64,000 nucleotides of DNA from Codonopsis lanceolata (GCA_013146195.2 CM028383.1:16515642-16579641); one strand, 5' to 3'. Positions 10,472-22,802 are shown, counted from the stretch's first letter. A program made the numbers and translations. Notes: a model not told the origin generated them from the sequence alone.

Positions 10472-13167
10472 ATGTTTTCTGGCGATGAAACCAACTTTGA
10501 GGTCGAAGGGCGCAGCTATGACCATGGAGCCTCAACTGAAAATGAGGAAAGCCTCGAGACCGAATCCTCTAGCTCTGAAGAGACCGAGCTGGAAGAGGCC
10601 CCAATAAACCTTAAAAAACCTGAAGTTGGCATGGAGAATATTCCTGGAGCCCCGCATGAACTAGAAAACGAATTGATCTAGCCCGAACAGGAAATGACCC
10701 CCCTAGCACGAGCGATCGACGATCCAAAAAGAAAAGTCTTAATAGTCTCAAAGGCAAACAAGTCACACACAGTGCCCGCCCAACTTAAATGGGACGACTT
10801 AACCTGCAAAGACGATGTGTCTGCCTGGTTCTACTCGCTGGGTATGGACCCTAAGAATTATTGTGTAAATGCCTTCGACCTAGATATCGAGAAAAACTGG
10901 CATAATTTCCAAGGAATCGCATGGACTTCTACTTTGATTTCTTCCTTGTCGGCCTTAGGCTTACCTTAGATCCATTTTTCTCTAAATTCTTGATCTTAAA
11001 TAATGCCCTTCCGTGCGATCTGACCCTTACAACCGTGAGGTTTCTGGTCTCTTACACCATTGCCTGCCGGCTACTCGGGTTTGAACCCAGTATGGCTTTA
11101 TTCAGAAAATTCTTTTTATTTTCTTTAGACAAAAAGAGTGGTCGTATTACTGGCCGGTCTAACCCCAATTACTTCAAACTCTTTACCGAAAGCCCCAATA
11201 AGGTTTATCCCTGGGACGGAAAAAGCTTTGCTCGTCGAGTCTCGAGTCGGATGGCCTTTTGCCCCATACCTAGAAGACTTGGAGATTGCCAAGTATGATA
11301 GGAATGTATTTCAAGCAGGAGAGCCCTAGATAGCCAAAGCATTTAGGAAGCTGCTTGGTGTTAAGGAAGGGAAAAATGGACAAGACTAGGTGTTAGACTG
11401 GGTAGCCCTTACATCTGATTCCTCCCTACTCCGCATGGCCGGGATAATGAGTTGGCCTGTTGAAGGAATAGAACCCAGGGTCATTATAGATGCCGAAGAA
11501 CCTCACCCATACTGGGGCAGCTGTCATGGAGGAAGATTCCCCAACGAGTGTTCTGACTGCGAGCTAGCTAGGACCAACTACACCCTTGTCTTTTCTCCGA
11601 GTGGATTGCATACTAGTTTTTTAATCCAATTTTCCCTTACATTTTACTTCAACCCAAATACTTACAGAATCTTTGTATCTTTCTTACAGATATGAGGCAG
11701 TTAGAAGACTCCAACAGATTCCTTCAAGCCATGAAGAGGGGTGCCACGAGGAGGAATACTCTGATGGCCACCCTAGAGCCTGCTCATCTCCCTACCGTCC
11801 CCGTTGCAAACACAGGACGTGGGACGAGCCGAGGACGCAACCAACCAAACAAGGCTGCCACTCCTACCCCTACGACTGTTCCTGCCACAATCATTCCTTG
11901 CTGCTACCAATCCGACCATTCTTGCCATCGAAACAGCATCAACAAAGCGACCTGCCCCTAAACTCCCTACCGATAGAAGAACCAGATCGCGGACAGAAAA
12001 AAGCGATCAGGTTGAAACGTCGAGGTCTCAAGAGCCCTCATGGCAGAGAGATAACTTTCAAATGCTAGAAACCTGGGAGCTTGCTGCAAGATAATTATCG
12101 AGGTAGCCAATGTGCCTGACCTAGCCAATATCAACACAAACAGACGCGGAGGGCATGCTGCCACAGTCGGGCTAGGCATAGTGAAGAGGCTCCGTCATAC
12201 CGGTATTCGGAAAATAAGTACTGAACATTCCAGCTCGGTCCTCATTGGTGAAATAGAGATGTGGATGGCCGAGGTAACTAACTCCCTTGTTCTGTAACAA
12301 TAAATAAAGCTCCCATGTTTTTGGTTCTAACTGATCTTATCTTTAGGTGGCCTCCAAAACTGAGTTGTTATATGACCGTCTCCTTGACAACCTCAAATCC
12401 CCCAGCTCGCTAACCGAAGAGAAGAACCAGCTCGAAGAACAAGTCAACACCCTTCGAGCTGAACTTAAACAGAGCGAAGAGACCGTGACGATAAAAGTAA
12501 CCGAGCTTTCAAAGCTAGAAGAGGAGAAGAAGACTCTGGAAACTCACCTCAACTTCTCCAAGAAATCCGATGAGACTGCTATTAACAACATTGGGCAGGT
12601 GAGGAAGTACTCAACCAGTTGGAGAAAACCAAGGTGGAAACCTCCAAGAGAGAAAAGCAGCTAAGAGAAAAGTTTTCCTAGCCTGACGAGGAGCAAAAGC
12701 AAGCAATCATTGCCAATTACAAGAACTCCGAGGATTTCCAAGCCTGTGTTGAAGATGAGGCCTACCCTTTCTTCCTTCAAGGGGTGCACCACGTCTTAAG
12801 GCAGTTGGCGTGCAGCGGGATGGACATCCGACCAGAAGTACTCGCTGAATGGAGAACTAACACCCCCTTTTGTCCCTCTGCTCGCCCGGGACACGCCTTG
12901 GTGCCCTACACTGAGGATGAACTGATTTCTCTGGCTCAATCAGACACACAACAAGGGCTTCCTGCCTGGACCCCTCCTCAGACTGCCGACGTGACCGTAA
13001 CAGATCTGATGAGCCAGGTCTGGATGGCCAAATCACAAGAGGCTTCAACCTTGTCTGCCCGCTCTGCTGGCGACGATGGGGATGTAATCTTGATCGAAGA
13101 AACTACAACCGGGGAAGCAGGAGATCCTTGCCAAATCACTCCTCAAATCATTCCCTCCGAGCCTTAA
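10472..13167 (+). pseudogene. Antisense extra ORF of Tat-type element (copy B), decayed
   Basis: Encodes, in pieces, a protein homologous to copy A (minus strand, 24241-26957). In order: an acidic Ser/Glu-rich N-terminus with the conserved EGRSYDHGAS motif; a segment with WFYSLGMDP; a hydrophobic domain with YFDFFLVGLRL (about 10900-11300) resembling the putative gypsy-type transposon domain (Transposase_28 family); a basic, low-complexity linker; a coiled coil (about 12390-12580, heptads of Glu/Leu/Lys); and a C-terminal region ending at 13165-13167. A predicted intron at 12274-12346 corresponds to the 25010-25084 intron of copy A. An acceptor near 11690 suggests another intron. Damage includes a TAG at 10679-10681 and frameshifts near 10920-10970, 11240 and around 12600-12780. 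Function is unknown. Such extra ORFs, some antisense to pol, are known from Tat-lineage elements. Confidence 0.75.
12274..12346 (+). other. Predicted 73-bp intron in antisense ORF copy B
   Basis: Donor GAG/GTAACT and acceptor ATCTTTAG. The following exon starts the coiled-coil segment. Copy A has a 75-bp intron at the same position in its protein. Confidence 0.6.
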
Positions 13168-13665
13168 ATATTTTTCCTGGCCTGCGGGCCACAACACTGA
13201 ACTTTTCCTTTGCCTATAATATTAACATTTTAGCACTTTCAATATCAATGCTTGCATTTGCTCAATAATGTTTTAACACTTTTTTTTTTAAAAACCCATT
13301 TTTTAAATCGAGCAAGCACATTTCGAGCTTGACGAAAATAAAATATGCACATCCCTCAAACACCAACCCCTTCAACCGAGCAGAAAAAATTCTACCGTTA
13401 AATTTCACAGCCAAATCAGACATTCAAATCTCAAATTTCACCATCATAGAATAAACATTAGTTTATAAAGATTCGACTCACTACTATTTCACGCACTACA
13501 CCCAATCTTCCACGTCGGTGATGGACCCAACGACAAAGTTCCTTGTTAGTGTTTGAGGGATCAAACTTAAAGTTTGGGCTAAATTGAGGGACCAAATTAT
13601 ATATTGATCTGATGATCTATTGATCTACATTTTTTTAAAGTTCCTTGTTAGTGTTTCCTACTAAG
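13168..13665. other. Remnant internal or flanking sequence, no gene
   Basis: Follows the antisense ORF. Contains a T/A-rich segment, a repeated phrase AAAGTTCCTTGTTAGTGTTT (13536 and 13637 regions) and no reading frame of note. The pol region expected beyond an antisense ORF is absent. Confidence 0.4.
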
Positions 13666-15010
13666 TGTATACACCCAAATTTCGTACCCCTATATTGCAA
13701 AGTTCTAGAAAATATAATTACGATTTAAAATGGACTAACTGACATTAATTTTGTTATGTTTTAAGGGAGCCAAGACGTTAATGAAAGATTGCAAAGGATG
13801 AAAGAGGCAAAAGATAACCACAAGGGTGTAGAGTGTAAATAAAATTCAAGGGAAAAAGGACAGGGTGCTGCGCCCCAGGAGGCCAGTGCTGCGCCCTCCT
13901 TCCCTTTGCGAAAACTCAGCAAGCTCCATGCATTCTCCAGTTTCTACATCTTCTTCACTACTTTTTCGGTTGCCTTTCTGCCAGTAGTCGTCTCCCTCTC
14001 AGCCTATATCAGGAGGCTTCCCCTCCTCATTTGGAGACACACCAAGAGACGCAAAGAAGCTCTCTCGCCCTCCGTGTTGAAGCCTTGCCCAGCCTACCTT
14101 TGCCAGCCTTGCTAGCAAGCCTCCTGTCTCCTGCTAAGCCTTGCCCCAGCAAGCCTCCTGCCCAGCCTTCTTGCCCCAGCAAGCCTTCAGCCAAGAAGTC
14201 CTTGCCCCAGCAAGCCTAGCAACTAAATATCCAACATCGTCGTTACGCTGCCGAAATTTTACTAAAACACATATACACCGCCAACAACAACGCAACAAAA
14301 AGAATTTCTCTCTCGAGAAGACAGGGGAAGCACACGCGAATCGCCTAAGCCTAGGCGTGCCGGATTCAGATACTCACGCTTCAAGAGATAGGTATCGACT
14401 TATTATTCTATTCCCGTAATTATTTTAATTGAAAGTATAAACATAAAATGTAGATGTTTATACTTTATAGGTATGTAAATATTTTATTATTTGTATGTAT
14501 CTGTATAGATAGTTTCTTTTTCTGTTTATATTTTTAGTATATAGAAATTATAATGTTTTCTATGCCTAATTAATGTTTTCGGTTATATATAACGAGTATG
14601 GGTTGTGTCGTGTTTTATAAAATAGGCTATAAAATAGTTGTTATTTTGCCCTAGTATTGTCCTCGTAAATAAATAAAAAAATAAGTTTTCTTTACTTTCT
14701 AATATACATATATACACATAAATATGTTTTTTTCTAGACTAAATGTGCACATAATAAACACTTTAGTGAGCCCCATATTGAGACAGAAAGAGCGAGTTGG
14801 GTGTCTAACCCCTTCCCAACTCGTAACTTAGTTCCCCGAACCCATATTTTCCGAAATATTTGGTTTTTTCTTTGTTTATCTTTAAAATAGGGGTGGTGAC
14901 TTTGTATATTTATTTTAAAGTCCACAACGAGGTCAATTGTATTCCACGTGCTTAAGTTTTTAATTCACTTGTTTTTATTACGAGAGAGGGTCGAAACGAG
15001 GATTCTCACA
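13666..15010 (+). mobile_element. Solo LTR of a TGTATACACC-type gypsy family
   Basis: Starts TGTATACACCC and ends ATTCTCACA, flanked by CTAAG (13661-13665) and CTAAC (15011-15015), a 5-bp duplication with one mismatch. A TATATC box sits near 14005. A CCAGCAAGCC-type low-complexity repeat follows at about 14085-14220. The 14780-14930 segment is clearly related to the TGTAGACACC family (GAGTTGGGTGYCTAAC, AACTCGTAACTTAG), including a decayed PBS-like GGTGGTGACTTTG. The solo LTR at 19105-22629 belongs to the same subfamily. Confidence 0.75.
14085..14220 (+). repeat. CCAGCAAGCC low-complexity repeat
   Basis: Short direct repeats of GCCTTGCCCCAGCAAGCC-like units in the leader part of the solo LTR. 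They give Pro/Ser/Gln-rich translations but no credible protein. Confidence 0.6.
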
Positions 15011-15978
15011 CTAACCAAATACACAGAAGAAATCTTTGATTCTTTCACTTTCATTTCTTTTACTCACTCGAACCCAAAATAAATTTCAATAAATCTTAAC
15101 AGATCAATTTGATTCGGCTCAATGTGGGCAGTATTCTAATATTAACAACAATAAAGAAGTGTTTTACCTAAACTACCATTATCTAAAGAAAAAAAAAATC
15201 ATGTGTAGAAGATGTAATGTTATTCACAATTAATGAATCCAACCAATTTGAGTCAAAATATGTAAATAATAAAGGGTAAATCTCCTATAAGATCGTCTTA
15301 CATATCTTTATTCTTAAGACGGAGTTTCACTCTCTCATATCCCAACCCACCAACACACGGTGAGTCGAGTAAAAAAAATCCACCTTACAAAAAATATTCG
15401 TAAGACCATCTCACCCAAATTTTTGCCAATGATAAATATGTCTTTTTCAAGGTTTAGAGAGTGTTAAATGCTTTTGACCCAGATCAATTTGAGTCATTTA
15501 ACACTACTCAATAAGTTTTTTACTTTTTTTATGTTCATCAAAATTAAGAAAGTTGAATTTCTAAGTCATTTTAATAACACATATACATTAATTTCCTTAG
15601 TAGTGTTTGGTAACCCTTTATGTTTATGTTTCATTCTGATTTTTAAGTATACACAAAAATATGTTTGATATCTAGGAAATAATATTATGCATCAAACTCA
15701 TCATATGCCACAAAGAACCGTATAAATTGTGAGTTTATATACACTTCTTAATTGACATTTTCAATCATTAATCCTTTAGTCATAATAATACAGGGTTTTT
15801 TTTTTTTTTGTAATGTGTACTTTTTTATTTCCATCCTCTTTTATGTGTTTTTCTTTGGGGTGGGGGTGGGGGTGGGGGCGAGGGGAGGGGTATTTAAGTT
15901 CAAATTAAATACAGTCTTTTATGGAAATATCTAATCCTTCGTTCCGGATAGAATCCATTATTCCATTTTGGGATGTGA
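15011..15978. other. AT-rich spacer with a short dispersed repeat and a G-run
   Basis: No gene. About 15281-15418 is a short dispersed repeat with GTCTTAC and GTAAGACCATCT at its ends. A related copy lies at about 56865-56990. 15857-15890 is a G-rich tract, described separately. Confidence 0.5.
15857..15890 (+). repeat. G-rich tract with quadruplex potential
   Basis: Six G-runs of at least four bases separated by one or two bases, on the plus strand, within an AT-rich surrounding. Confidence 0.8.
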
Positions 15979-16570
15979 TGAGCTCGACCAAAATCCTGGT
16001 CATGTGCCAAGCACATGATCATCCACGTGATAGTCACATGGAAAGCAAAGATCAGGAAAAAGGTTACCCGAGCAGGATTACCCAAGTTGAGGATAGCTAA
16101 TCCCTTCCGACCAAGAATCCTTTTACAAGTCTGTCCGAGGCTCCAAGAAGAGAGCAAGGCTGCTCGAACAGACAGATAATCAACCTGAACACGACTAGTG
16201 GATATGTCTCATGTCCGAGATTTTAGCCACAACCTCGTCAGTTACGCGGTCAACCCGCATTTATGGCCATAAAGGCCTAAGATCTCTACACAATGATGAA
16301 TTTGCTTGGATTTCACTCATAAAGGGCTATATATACATCATAATACCCCATTTGAAAGGTACGCTCACTTACACGCACTGAAACTCTATTATTTTGCTTT
16401 CTACAAGCTTAAGACTTACTCTCACGCCGGAGGGGTTTCGCAAGGCCCAGCCTTGCATTCCTTCTAAGGTATCTTTGTTTTGAGAGGTTTCTACAAGATC
16501 ATACATTTACATAAGCCCAGATATCCTAAGATCCACGAAGAGCGACCTAATACCAAATTATGTAGCATCA
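15979..16570 (+). mobile_element. Tat-type LTR (copy I), plus orientation
   Basis: Starts TGAGCTCGACC and ends GTAGCATCA. The TATA box is TATATATA at 16328-16335. The end region (GCCGGAGGGGTTTCGC, CAAGGCCCAGCCTTGC) matches copy J (18327-18733) and more distantly copies A, B and C. No target duplication was found at these ends, and no PBS follows, so its pairing with copy J is uncertain. Confidence 0.6.
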
Positions 16571-17200
16571 GTTTGTAAACGTTTTCTCTCACTAACTTGT
16601 TTTCTTTTCTGGTAGTGGTGAAGGATATCCTTCGTTAACGTAAAGTTGCATTCAAGGACAAAAATGTAGATCGGAATGCCGAGCTGCTTGGGCGTGGTTA
16701 GCCAAGACAAGTCTAGCTTCCTATATTTCTGGTCAGGACCCACTATGATACCATTTGTAACTTCCCGAGCCCGAATGCCCGGACCGCTATGTGTAGCCAA
16801 TACACTGACCCATTAAGCACGCAATACCTTGGGTCATCATGCACACCACAAGCCGACCCAAAAGTACATGGATGATGTTGGTGCTTAGTAGTAGTGCATG
16901 ATCACCTTATAAATCACATACAAGTCCCATATCTACCCGATGCGGGATAGATGTAAGATTGGGTTACTAAAATCTCCCCCACTTAAATCCTTGACGTCCT
17001 CTTCAAGGTCGAACCGTACCTCGAGCAATGCAGGATTCAAGAGGTAGCTCATACGACGGGATCAAGAGGTGGTTCCCACCTCCCTCGGTGTAGCACTTTG
17101 GCCTGCACAGTACCCCGACGGGAAAGAAATCATAGAAAAATACCACCCTTTTTCGTCTTATTCCTCATTTGAGAAAGAGTCATCTCGGATTCATAAGGGA
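16571..17200. other. Transposon-derived spacer, possible decayed LTR
   Basis: On the minus strand it contains CCCGCATCGGGTAG-like text followed downstream by GGTATCATAG (near 16750), which recalls an LTR followed by a copia-type primer binding site TGGTATCA. The ends were not resolved and no frame is supported. Confidence 0.3.
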
Positions 17201-17201
17201 C

Positions 17202-17609
17202 TCATTGGTAATATTGCTCGGAAATCCTGACCGAGTTGAACCAATTTCCAACTTCCACCAAGGAATCTATGGACTCGCAATGAGCCAGTGAATTCAAATT
17301 GTAATAGTCTTCATTACAACTTCTCCGTCCTGCTAGTGGGCGGTTAGCCAATTCCTCGTTGTTTTGCTTACCACTCGAGCTCACCTCATCTTCCTCAACA
17401 TCCTACTCGGTGGTCATATTGTTCACAATCCTCTCGAAAAGAGCTTGGTTGCTCGCTTCCTAGGTATTCCTCTCCTCAAGAACATGTACTTCGAAGTCGG
17501 TTTTTTAAGAATCACGGGGGATGTAGGGCTCGTAAGTCCCATGATCATAGCCATATGTTTCTTATTCATTCTCATAATCCTCATCATGCAATCGAAGAGG
17601 AGAATACAT
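17202..17609 (-). pseudogene. Antisense extra ORF remnant of Tat-type element (copy J)
   Basis: The ATG at 17609-17607 lies one base inside the exon after an acceptor (CCTATAG). The predicted 5' UTR intron is 17611-17806 with a GTAAGT donor. The first frame stops at 17562-17564, but the same frame shortly after shows YGYDHGTYEPY. This corresponds to the EGRSYDHGAS motif of copies A and B. Further minus-strand frames to 17202 are acidic and Ser-rich like the same region of copy B. The transposon domain and coiled coil are missing. A minus-strand TATAAAA (17983-17989) lies upstream. Confidence 0.5.
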
Positions 17610-17982
17610 TCTATAGGAGATAGATGGAAAATATTGATGAAAATGTCTAGACTGAACTCACGATTTCCCCAGATTTTCCTCGATCTCCCTGAGAATCGCA
17701 CAAATCTAAAAGAACCATCTAAGGACTCAACCTCAGAAAGATGAATGGAGAAGGAACACACAAATAAACCCAGAAAAAGGAAAACAAAAACAATATGAAG
17801 ACTTACTTGTTGGTTTAATAGGGATCAGTTTTCCGGAAGGAGAAATTTGGAAACGGTCCAGTTTGTAGAAGAGGAACTTATTGGCTGGAGAAGCAAGACC
17901 CACCAAAGAAGACGCTGATGGTTGCAGAGTAAATTTGGAGGCAAAGATTCGGTAAAAAAAAGAAATGGGTTAGGGTTTCCCC

Positions 17983-17989
17983 TTTTATA
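17983..17989 (-). promoter_or_regulatory. TATA box for the antisense extra ORF (copy J)
   Basis: Minus-strand CCTATAAAAGGGG, very like the box of copy C (6376-6382). It lies about 0.5 kb from and divergent to the LTR TATA box at 18488-18495. Confidence 0.5.
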
Positions 17990-18326
17990 GGAGAGGATTG
18001 GAGAAAAAAACACTCAAATCACGCGCCTAAAGCCTTCTAAAATTTGAATTGTAACGGCTGCGACACATGAGATAAAATCTGCCATTAATTCACGTCTCAA
18101 AAAGGCGCCGCCCATCATGACACTACACCTAACCTACGTTACCCTATAAAGGCTTCCTAGCTTCCCACAACCTGCGGCTCAACACATCAACCGTCACCAA
18201 CAAAGCAGCCCCCCTCGCTCAAATCACAACAATCAAACAAGAATAAACAAATGTTTTGCCCCCCAATTCAGGCTACAACAGAAACAACTAAAAATATGTT
18301 CCTTGAACCGAGCATAAATACTCCGA

Positions 18327-18733
18327 TGAGCTCGATCCAAATCAGTACACATGATCATCCACGTGATAGTCACGTAGAAAGCATGGATCAGGAAAAAGGT
18401 CACCCGAGCAGGATCACCCGGGTTGAGGATAGCTAATCCCTTCCGACCACAATGATGAATCAGCCTGGATTTGACTCCTAAAAGGGCTATATATACCTCA
18501 TAATGCCTCATTTGAAAGGTACCCTCACTTACACATACCGAAACTCTGTCATTTTGTTTTCTACAAGCTTAAGACTTACTCTCACGACGAGGGGTTTCGC
18601 GAGGCTCAACCTTGCATTCCTTCTAAGGTGTCTTTGTTTTGACAGGTTTATAAAAGATCATACCTTTAATTACATAAGTCCAGATATCGTAAGATTCGCG
18701 AAGAACGCCCCAATACCAAATTTTGTAACATCA
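18327..18733 (+). mobile_element. Tat-type LTR (copy J), plus orientation, internally deleted
   Basis: Starts TGAGCTCGATCC and ends GTAACATCA, with TATATATA at 18488-18495. It aligns with copy I except for a missing block of about 180 bp between CTTCCGACCA and CAATGATGAA. Upstream of it lies the antisense ORF remnant, as expected for a 3' LTR of this family. Confidence 0.65.
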
Positions 18734-18760
18734 GGATGTTTCACTTAAAATTTTCACTTT

Positions 18761-18809
<49 letters not shown>

Positions 18810-19104
18810 ATTTAATGAATTTACATTGGATTAATTATTGAAAAGTTTCATAGATAGTCATAGCATTTCTCCTATATTATTCAATATGTCAATTCATATC
18901 TTTAATTCTTTAATGTAGCTTCCAAAACATCAAAACAATTTTCTTAAATTTTCAATTCGTTGAAATATATAAAAATATGTGGCAGTAGGCTATTGGTTGG
19001 TTTGTCAATTTAATATGAATTTGGTTGGTTAACGTATTAGAATGATGAGATATTGAATTGGATTAGGTTGGGTAGCGATTGGAATAAGATTTTAATTTGA
19101 GAAG
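18734..19104. other. AT-rich spacer with (AT)n microsatellite
   Basis: An (AT)n run occupies about 18763-18806. The rest has no gene. Confidence 0.7.
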
Positions 19105-22100
19105 TGTGAGAACCCTTTTTCAAACTTTTCTCGTATAAATACGAGTAGTTTCAAAACTTAAGCACGTGGAATACTGTTGAAACATAGATGTTTATAATTA
19201 TGTAAACCCATTAATTAGACCATAGAACATAAAACAACAATTAATAATCAGCAAGGATTCGTAGAAACTCACCTACTGAATTAAGATCACTCTAATAGAT
19301 ATATCTGAATGAAATTCAATAGGATTGAGTTAATTAAGTCTTGCATGTTTAGAACGATAATTAATTATTAATTAAAATCAAATTGATTAGACTTTAACAA
19401 GTCTAAAGTTCTTCCTGCTGAAGTTCAGCAGGTAGACTTACAACTATTGTTTTATCACTTTAATCAAGATAAAATAAACTCAAACTAAGGTAGTCAGCTT
19501 TCACAAGTTTTATTCATCTATATGTTGTAACTTAGTTATCAGTAGCTAGCTTCTGATCCCCTTATTTAACAACTGTAGTTTTTCTAGAAAGTTTTATTGC
19601 ACCTACTAAAATTCAGTTTTCAGCCGCTATACCTTTCTATACCTAAATCCCTATCTACTGAAAACTATATTATGCTGAAACAATGCGCTTCAATCTAATT
19701 ATGAATTCAATGCTTTCAAATTTTCATAAAACCAATATTTTCGAAATCATGTGTTTTACTTTCGTTTAAACACTTAGCTAAAAATCAGTCTTTCGTTAAA
19801 AGATAAAACCTTTCTGCTGTAAGCTAAAGTAATCAGCATATAGCATCTGTTGATATTTAGTGTAAGTCACTGCTTTAAAATATACTTTATCTATTTACAC
19901 TCTTTTGATTTAAATAGTATTTTAAACAAATGTTTTTGAAAAATACTTTTGGCCACTCTCACGCATTCAATTCTTGGCCATCTAATTTCAAACGCTAAAC
20001 TATTCAACAAGAAAGTGTTTGTAAATTCATTAAATTACTCAACAGTTTACCATTGCATTAAATGATCAACAATTATCATATTTTCTAGCGAACCCACTCT
20101 CTTTATTACTACATGTTAGAGATAGCCAGTCTCTTTATTTTATACAAAAAGATATCTAACCTCTATCTTTGAATTTATGATCTTATGATAGGTAATATCT
20201 TCGGTATCAGAAATCCTCTTCGAGATCTCCAAGCTTTAAAAGATAGATTCTATCATATCTCTTCAAAAATCATCTCTGCTCTATCAAAACGACTATATTT
20301 CAAGAATCTATATATAAAGCAGTTTGAAGCAAGGATCACAAGATATGAAGAACTGGGTCAAAACATTTCACATATCCCTTCAAGCTACTCCTTCCTTGAA
20401 ATGTTCCAGTTCTCATGATAGAAGATATTATAGAACAGAGGATAGAAAGATTGAAGACATCATTCATCACTCAAATGATATTTCTTCTTTGATTTGCTTC
20501 AATCCAGGGTTAGACACTCATATGATTCTTTCAAGCAATTTTTCCCTTGATGTGTTCCAGTCCTTAAACAATTACTAGATGTTCTTTCACCTCTTATTCC
20601 TTTCTAGTTCTTGTTTCGAAAATCATTGTATTCTTTCTTACATCTTCCTAATCTCAAAAGAATACTTGATTGTTACACGAGTCACGAGTATGATTGTTTC
20701 TCAATCATACTCTTCAAATGCAGGTTTTTGTTGTACATAGATCCGTTAGTGATCATTTATAATTTCAATATATTTAGTGCACTTCAAAATCCAAATTTGA
20801 CCAACTTGGTAGTGGACTTAGCAATTTTAACACTTTGAACCACTTCAAATACTTTGTCTTTCTATCTATTGTTTTTTACTGATCATACACTTAAACAACT
20901 TCTATCTACTTGAGTGTTTAACAGTTACATTCCTGGATTATTTATATAGTTGATCTTATATGTATTGTACTTCAATTCAGTCTATATACTTAAGTGATCA
21001 AAAGAAAACCAAACCAAATTGTTTTACATTCAGCAGCTGCTACCCAAACTGTTTTACGTTCAGCAGATGTTATCTACTGATTTTACATCAGCTGCTAAAA
21101 AACTTATCTTTTCCGCTACAACTTTTAAAGGTTTACAAAATAACCCTTAAAGTTTTTAAAAGACTATTCATCCCCCTCTAGCCTTATTTCATTGCCAACT
21201 GGACTTACAAACACATTTGGCCTCGATGTGTGTTTACAGAGTCGTCACTTCTATTTTATGGTTAAACAGAGAAAAACCAAAAAATATCATAAATGTATGG
21301 GTTCGGGGGGCTAAGTTACGAGTTAGGAAGGAATTAGGCACCGAACTCGCCCTTTTGGTCTCACAGTGAATTTGCTAATATGCTTAAGAAAGTTACGTTA
21401 CATTTTACTAAACAAAAGAAAACAAAAGTACAACTGAAATAATAAAACTAGAGAATAATAACAACATTTTATAAGCTATTTTAAGAATAAAATAGCTATG
21501 CTAACAACACAACTTATTTACATTTACATGTATAAACAAAAAAGAAACTAATTAAACAATAAGAAATTATAACTATGTTTACATTAAAGTATAAATAGAA
21601 AAAAAAACTAATAACTTTTAATTATGTATACAAATAATAAGATATTTACGGACCTGCAAGTATAAATATCTACATTTTATTTATAGGCTAGCATAAATAA
21701 CTACGGGGACAAAACTTACCTCTTGGAGAATGAGTGTCCGACCTGGTATGCCTAGACTTGGCGGTCTACGTGTGCTTCCCCTTTCCTTCTGGGAAATGAA
21801 GTCTTTTTCTTATTTTTGTTATAGTGTAGGCGGAATGTTGTGCTTTACCTAGAATGGGCAAAGGCAGTGGGAGTTTGTAGAATTTGGGCAGCATAACAGT
21901 TGTATTTGTTGTATGTCGCGTCTGAATTTGGGCGGCGTAATGGTAGGGCACGTTGATTTTGTTGTATATTGTGTCTAAATTCAGGCGGCGTAATTGCAGG
22001 GCACATTGATTTTATGCAGCTTCGAGTAGCGTAACGGTAGGGCATGTTGATTTTGTTTATATGGGTTTTGGTATATTTGTGAGTTTAAACGGAGAGAGAG

Positions 22101-22629
22101 ATAGGCTGGGTTTAGATTGGGAGAGGGGCGAAGTGAGAGAGTACCTGGGTTTTTTGGAGAGAGTGAGGAATGGAGTTTCTAGGCAGCGTAATAGGGGGAG
22201 AGAGAGATCTATGAAATGAGGGAGTGAAGCCTTGTATTTATAGGCGGAGAGGAGGAAAACTTAGGCACGAAGGAAATGAAAGCTGGGCATGGAATGTTGT
22301 ACCATGCGCTGGAAGGGTGGGACTTTCAATGTACGCAAACAAAAGAACAAAACAAAAACAGACGCTGCACAAGCAGAATTTGGAGTCGCGCATGCAGATT
22401 TGTTTGCGGCGCCCAAAATTGCATGTGCGGCGCCCCAACTGTTTCCTTTCACAAACAAATTTCCATTTTCCCTATACTTGTTATCTCTCGTCCTTTTGAG
22501 TCCCTCCAAGTTCCTTGTGACATTTTGATCCCCTAAAATATATAAAAAGTAACTTTTTAGTCATTTTTAACTTGTAATAATATTTTATAGCATATTACGA
22601 AGTAGGGGAATGAATTTGTGGTGTCTACA
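19105..22629 (-). mobile_element. Solo LTR (TGTAGACACC/TGTATACACC superfamily) split by another LTR
   Basis: On the minus strand it starts TGTAGACACCAC at 22629 and ends GTTCTCACA at 19105. A perfect 5-bp target duplication, AGAAG, flanks it (19100-19104 and 22630-22634). The segment 21215-21370 aligns with the solo LTR at 13666-15010. The continuity is interrupted at 19175-21209 by a second insertion. About 21840-22060 carries repeats of the type GGGCGGCGTAATGGTAGGGCA. No coding region. Confidence 0.8.
19175..21209 (+). mobile_element. Copia-like solo LTR nested in the previous LTR
   Basis: Begins TGTTGAAACATAG and ends GGACTTACA, flanked by AATAC (19170-19174) and AACAC (21210-21214), a 5-bp duplication with one mismatch. 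The end contains CCCCCTCTAGCCTTATTTC, a phrase commonly seen near the ends of long Sirevirus-type copia LTRs. That assignment is from memory of the family, not a search. Removing it restores the alignment of the host LTR. No frame in it encodes a recognisable protein. Confidence 0.65.
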
Positions 22630-22672
22630 AGAAGTCACCACTCACCACCATAATTTCCACCTTCTGAATTCC

Positions 22673-22760
22673 ATGGCATTGTTTCCCCATAATATTTCAC
22701 CGCTCCAATTAAAGCTTCAGTTCTCAGCTGCTTTTGGAGTTTCCAAGGCTCTCTCTCTCT
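22673..22760 (+). other. Possible first exon of a host gene, truncated
   Basis: The ATG at 22673 is preceded by CCACCATAATTTCCACC-like leader text. It opens a frame beginning MALFPHNISPLQLKLQFSAAF, which is Ser/Leu-rich and could resemble a plastid targeting peptide. The frame then runs into CT and CA microsatellites and a Harbinger end at 22803. No downstream exon is visible. It may equally be chance. Confidence 0.2.
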
Positions 22761-22790
22761 CTATCTCTCTCTCACACACACACACACAAA
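22749..22790 (+). repeat. (CT)n(CA)n compound microsatellite
   Basis: Runs of CT followed by CA dinucleotides. Confidence 0.85.
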
Positions 22791-22802
22791 TTTATTCGTT
22801 TA

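Noticed and set aside
15979..18733. Treating LTR copies I and J as the two LTRs of one element
   Set aside because: They are co-oriented and related. But copy J has a 180-bp deletion, no PBS follows copy I and no shared target duplication was found, so the pairing is left open.
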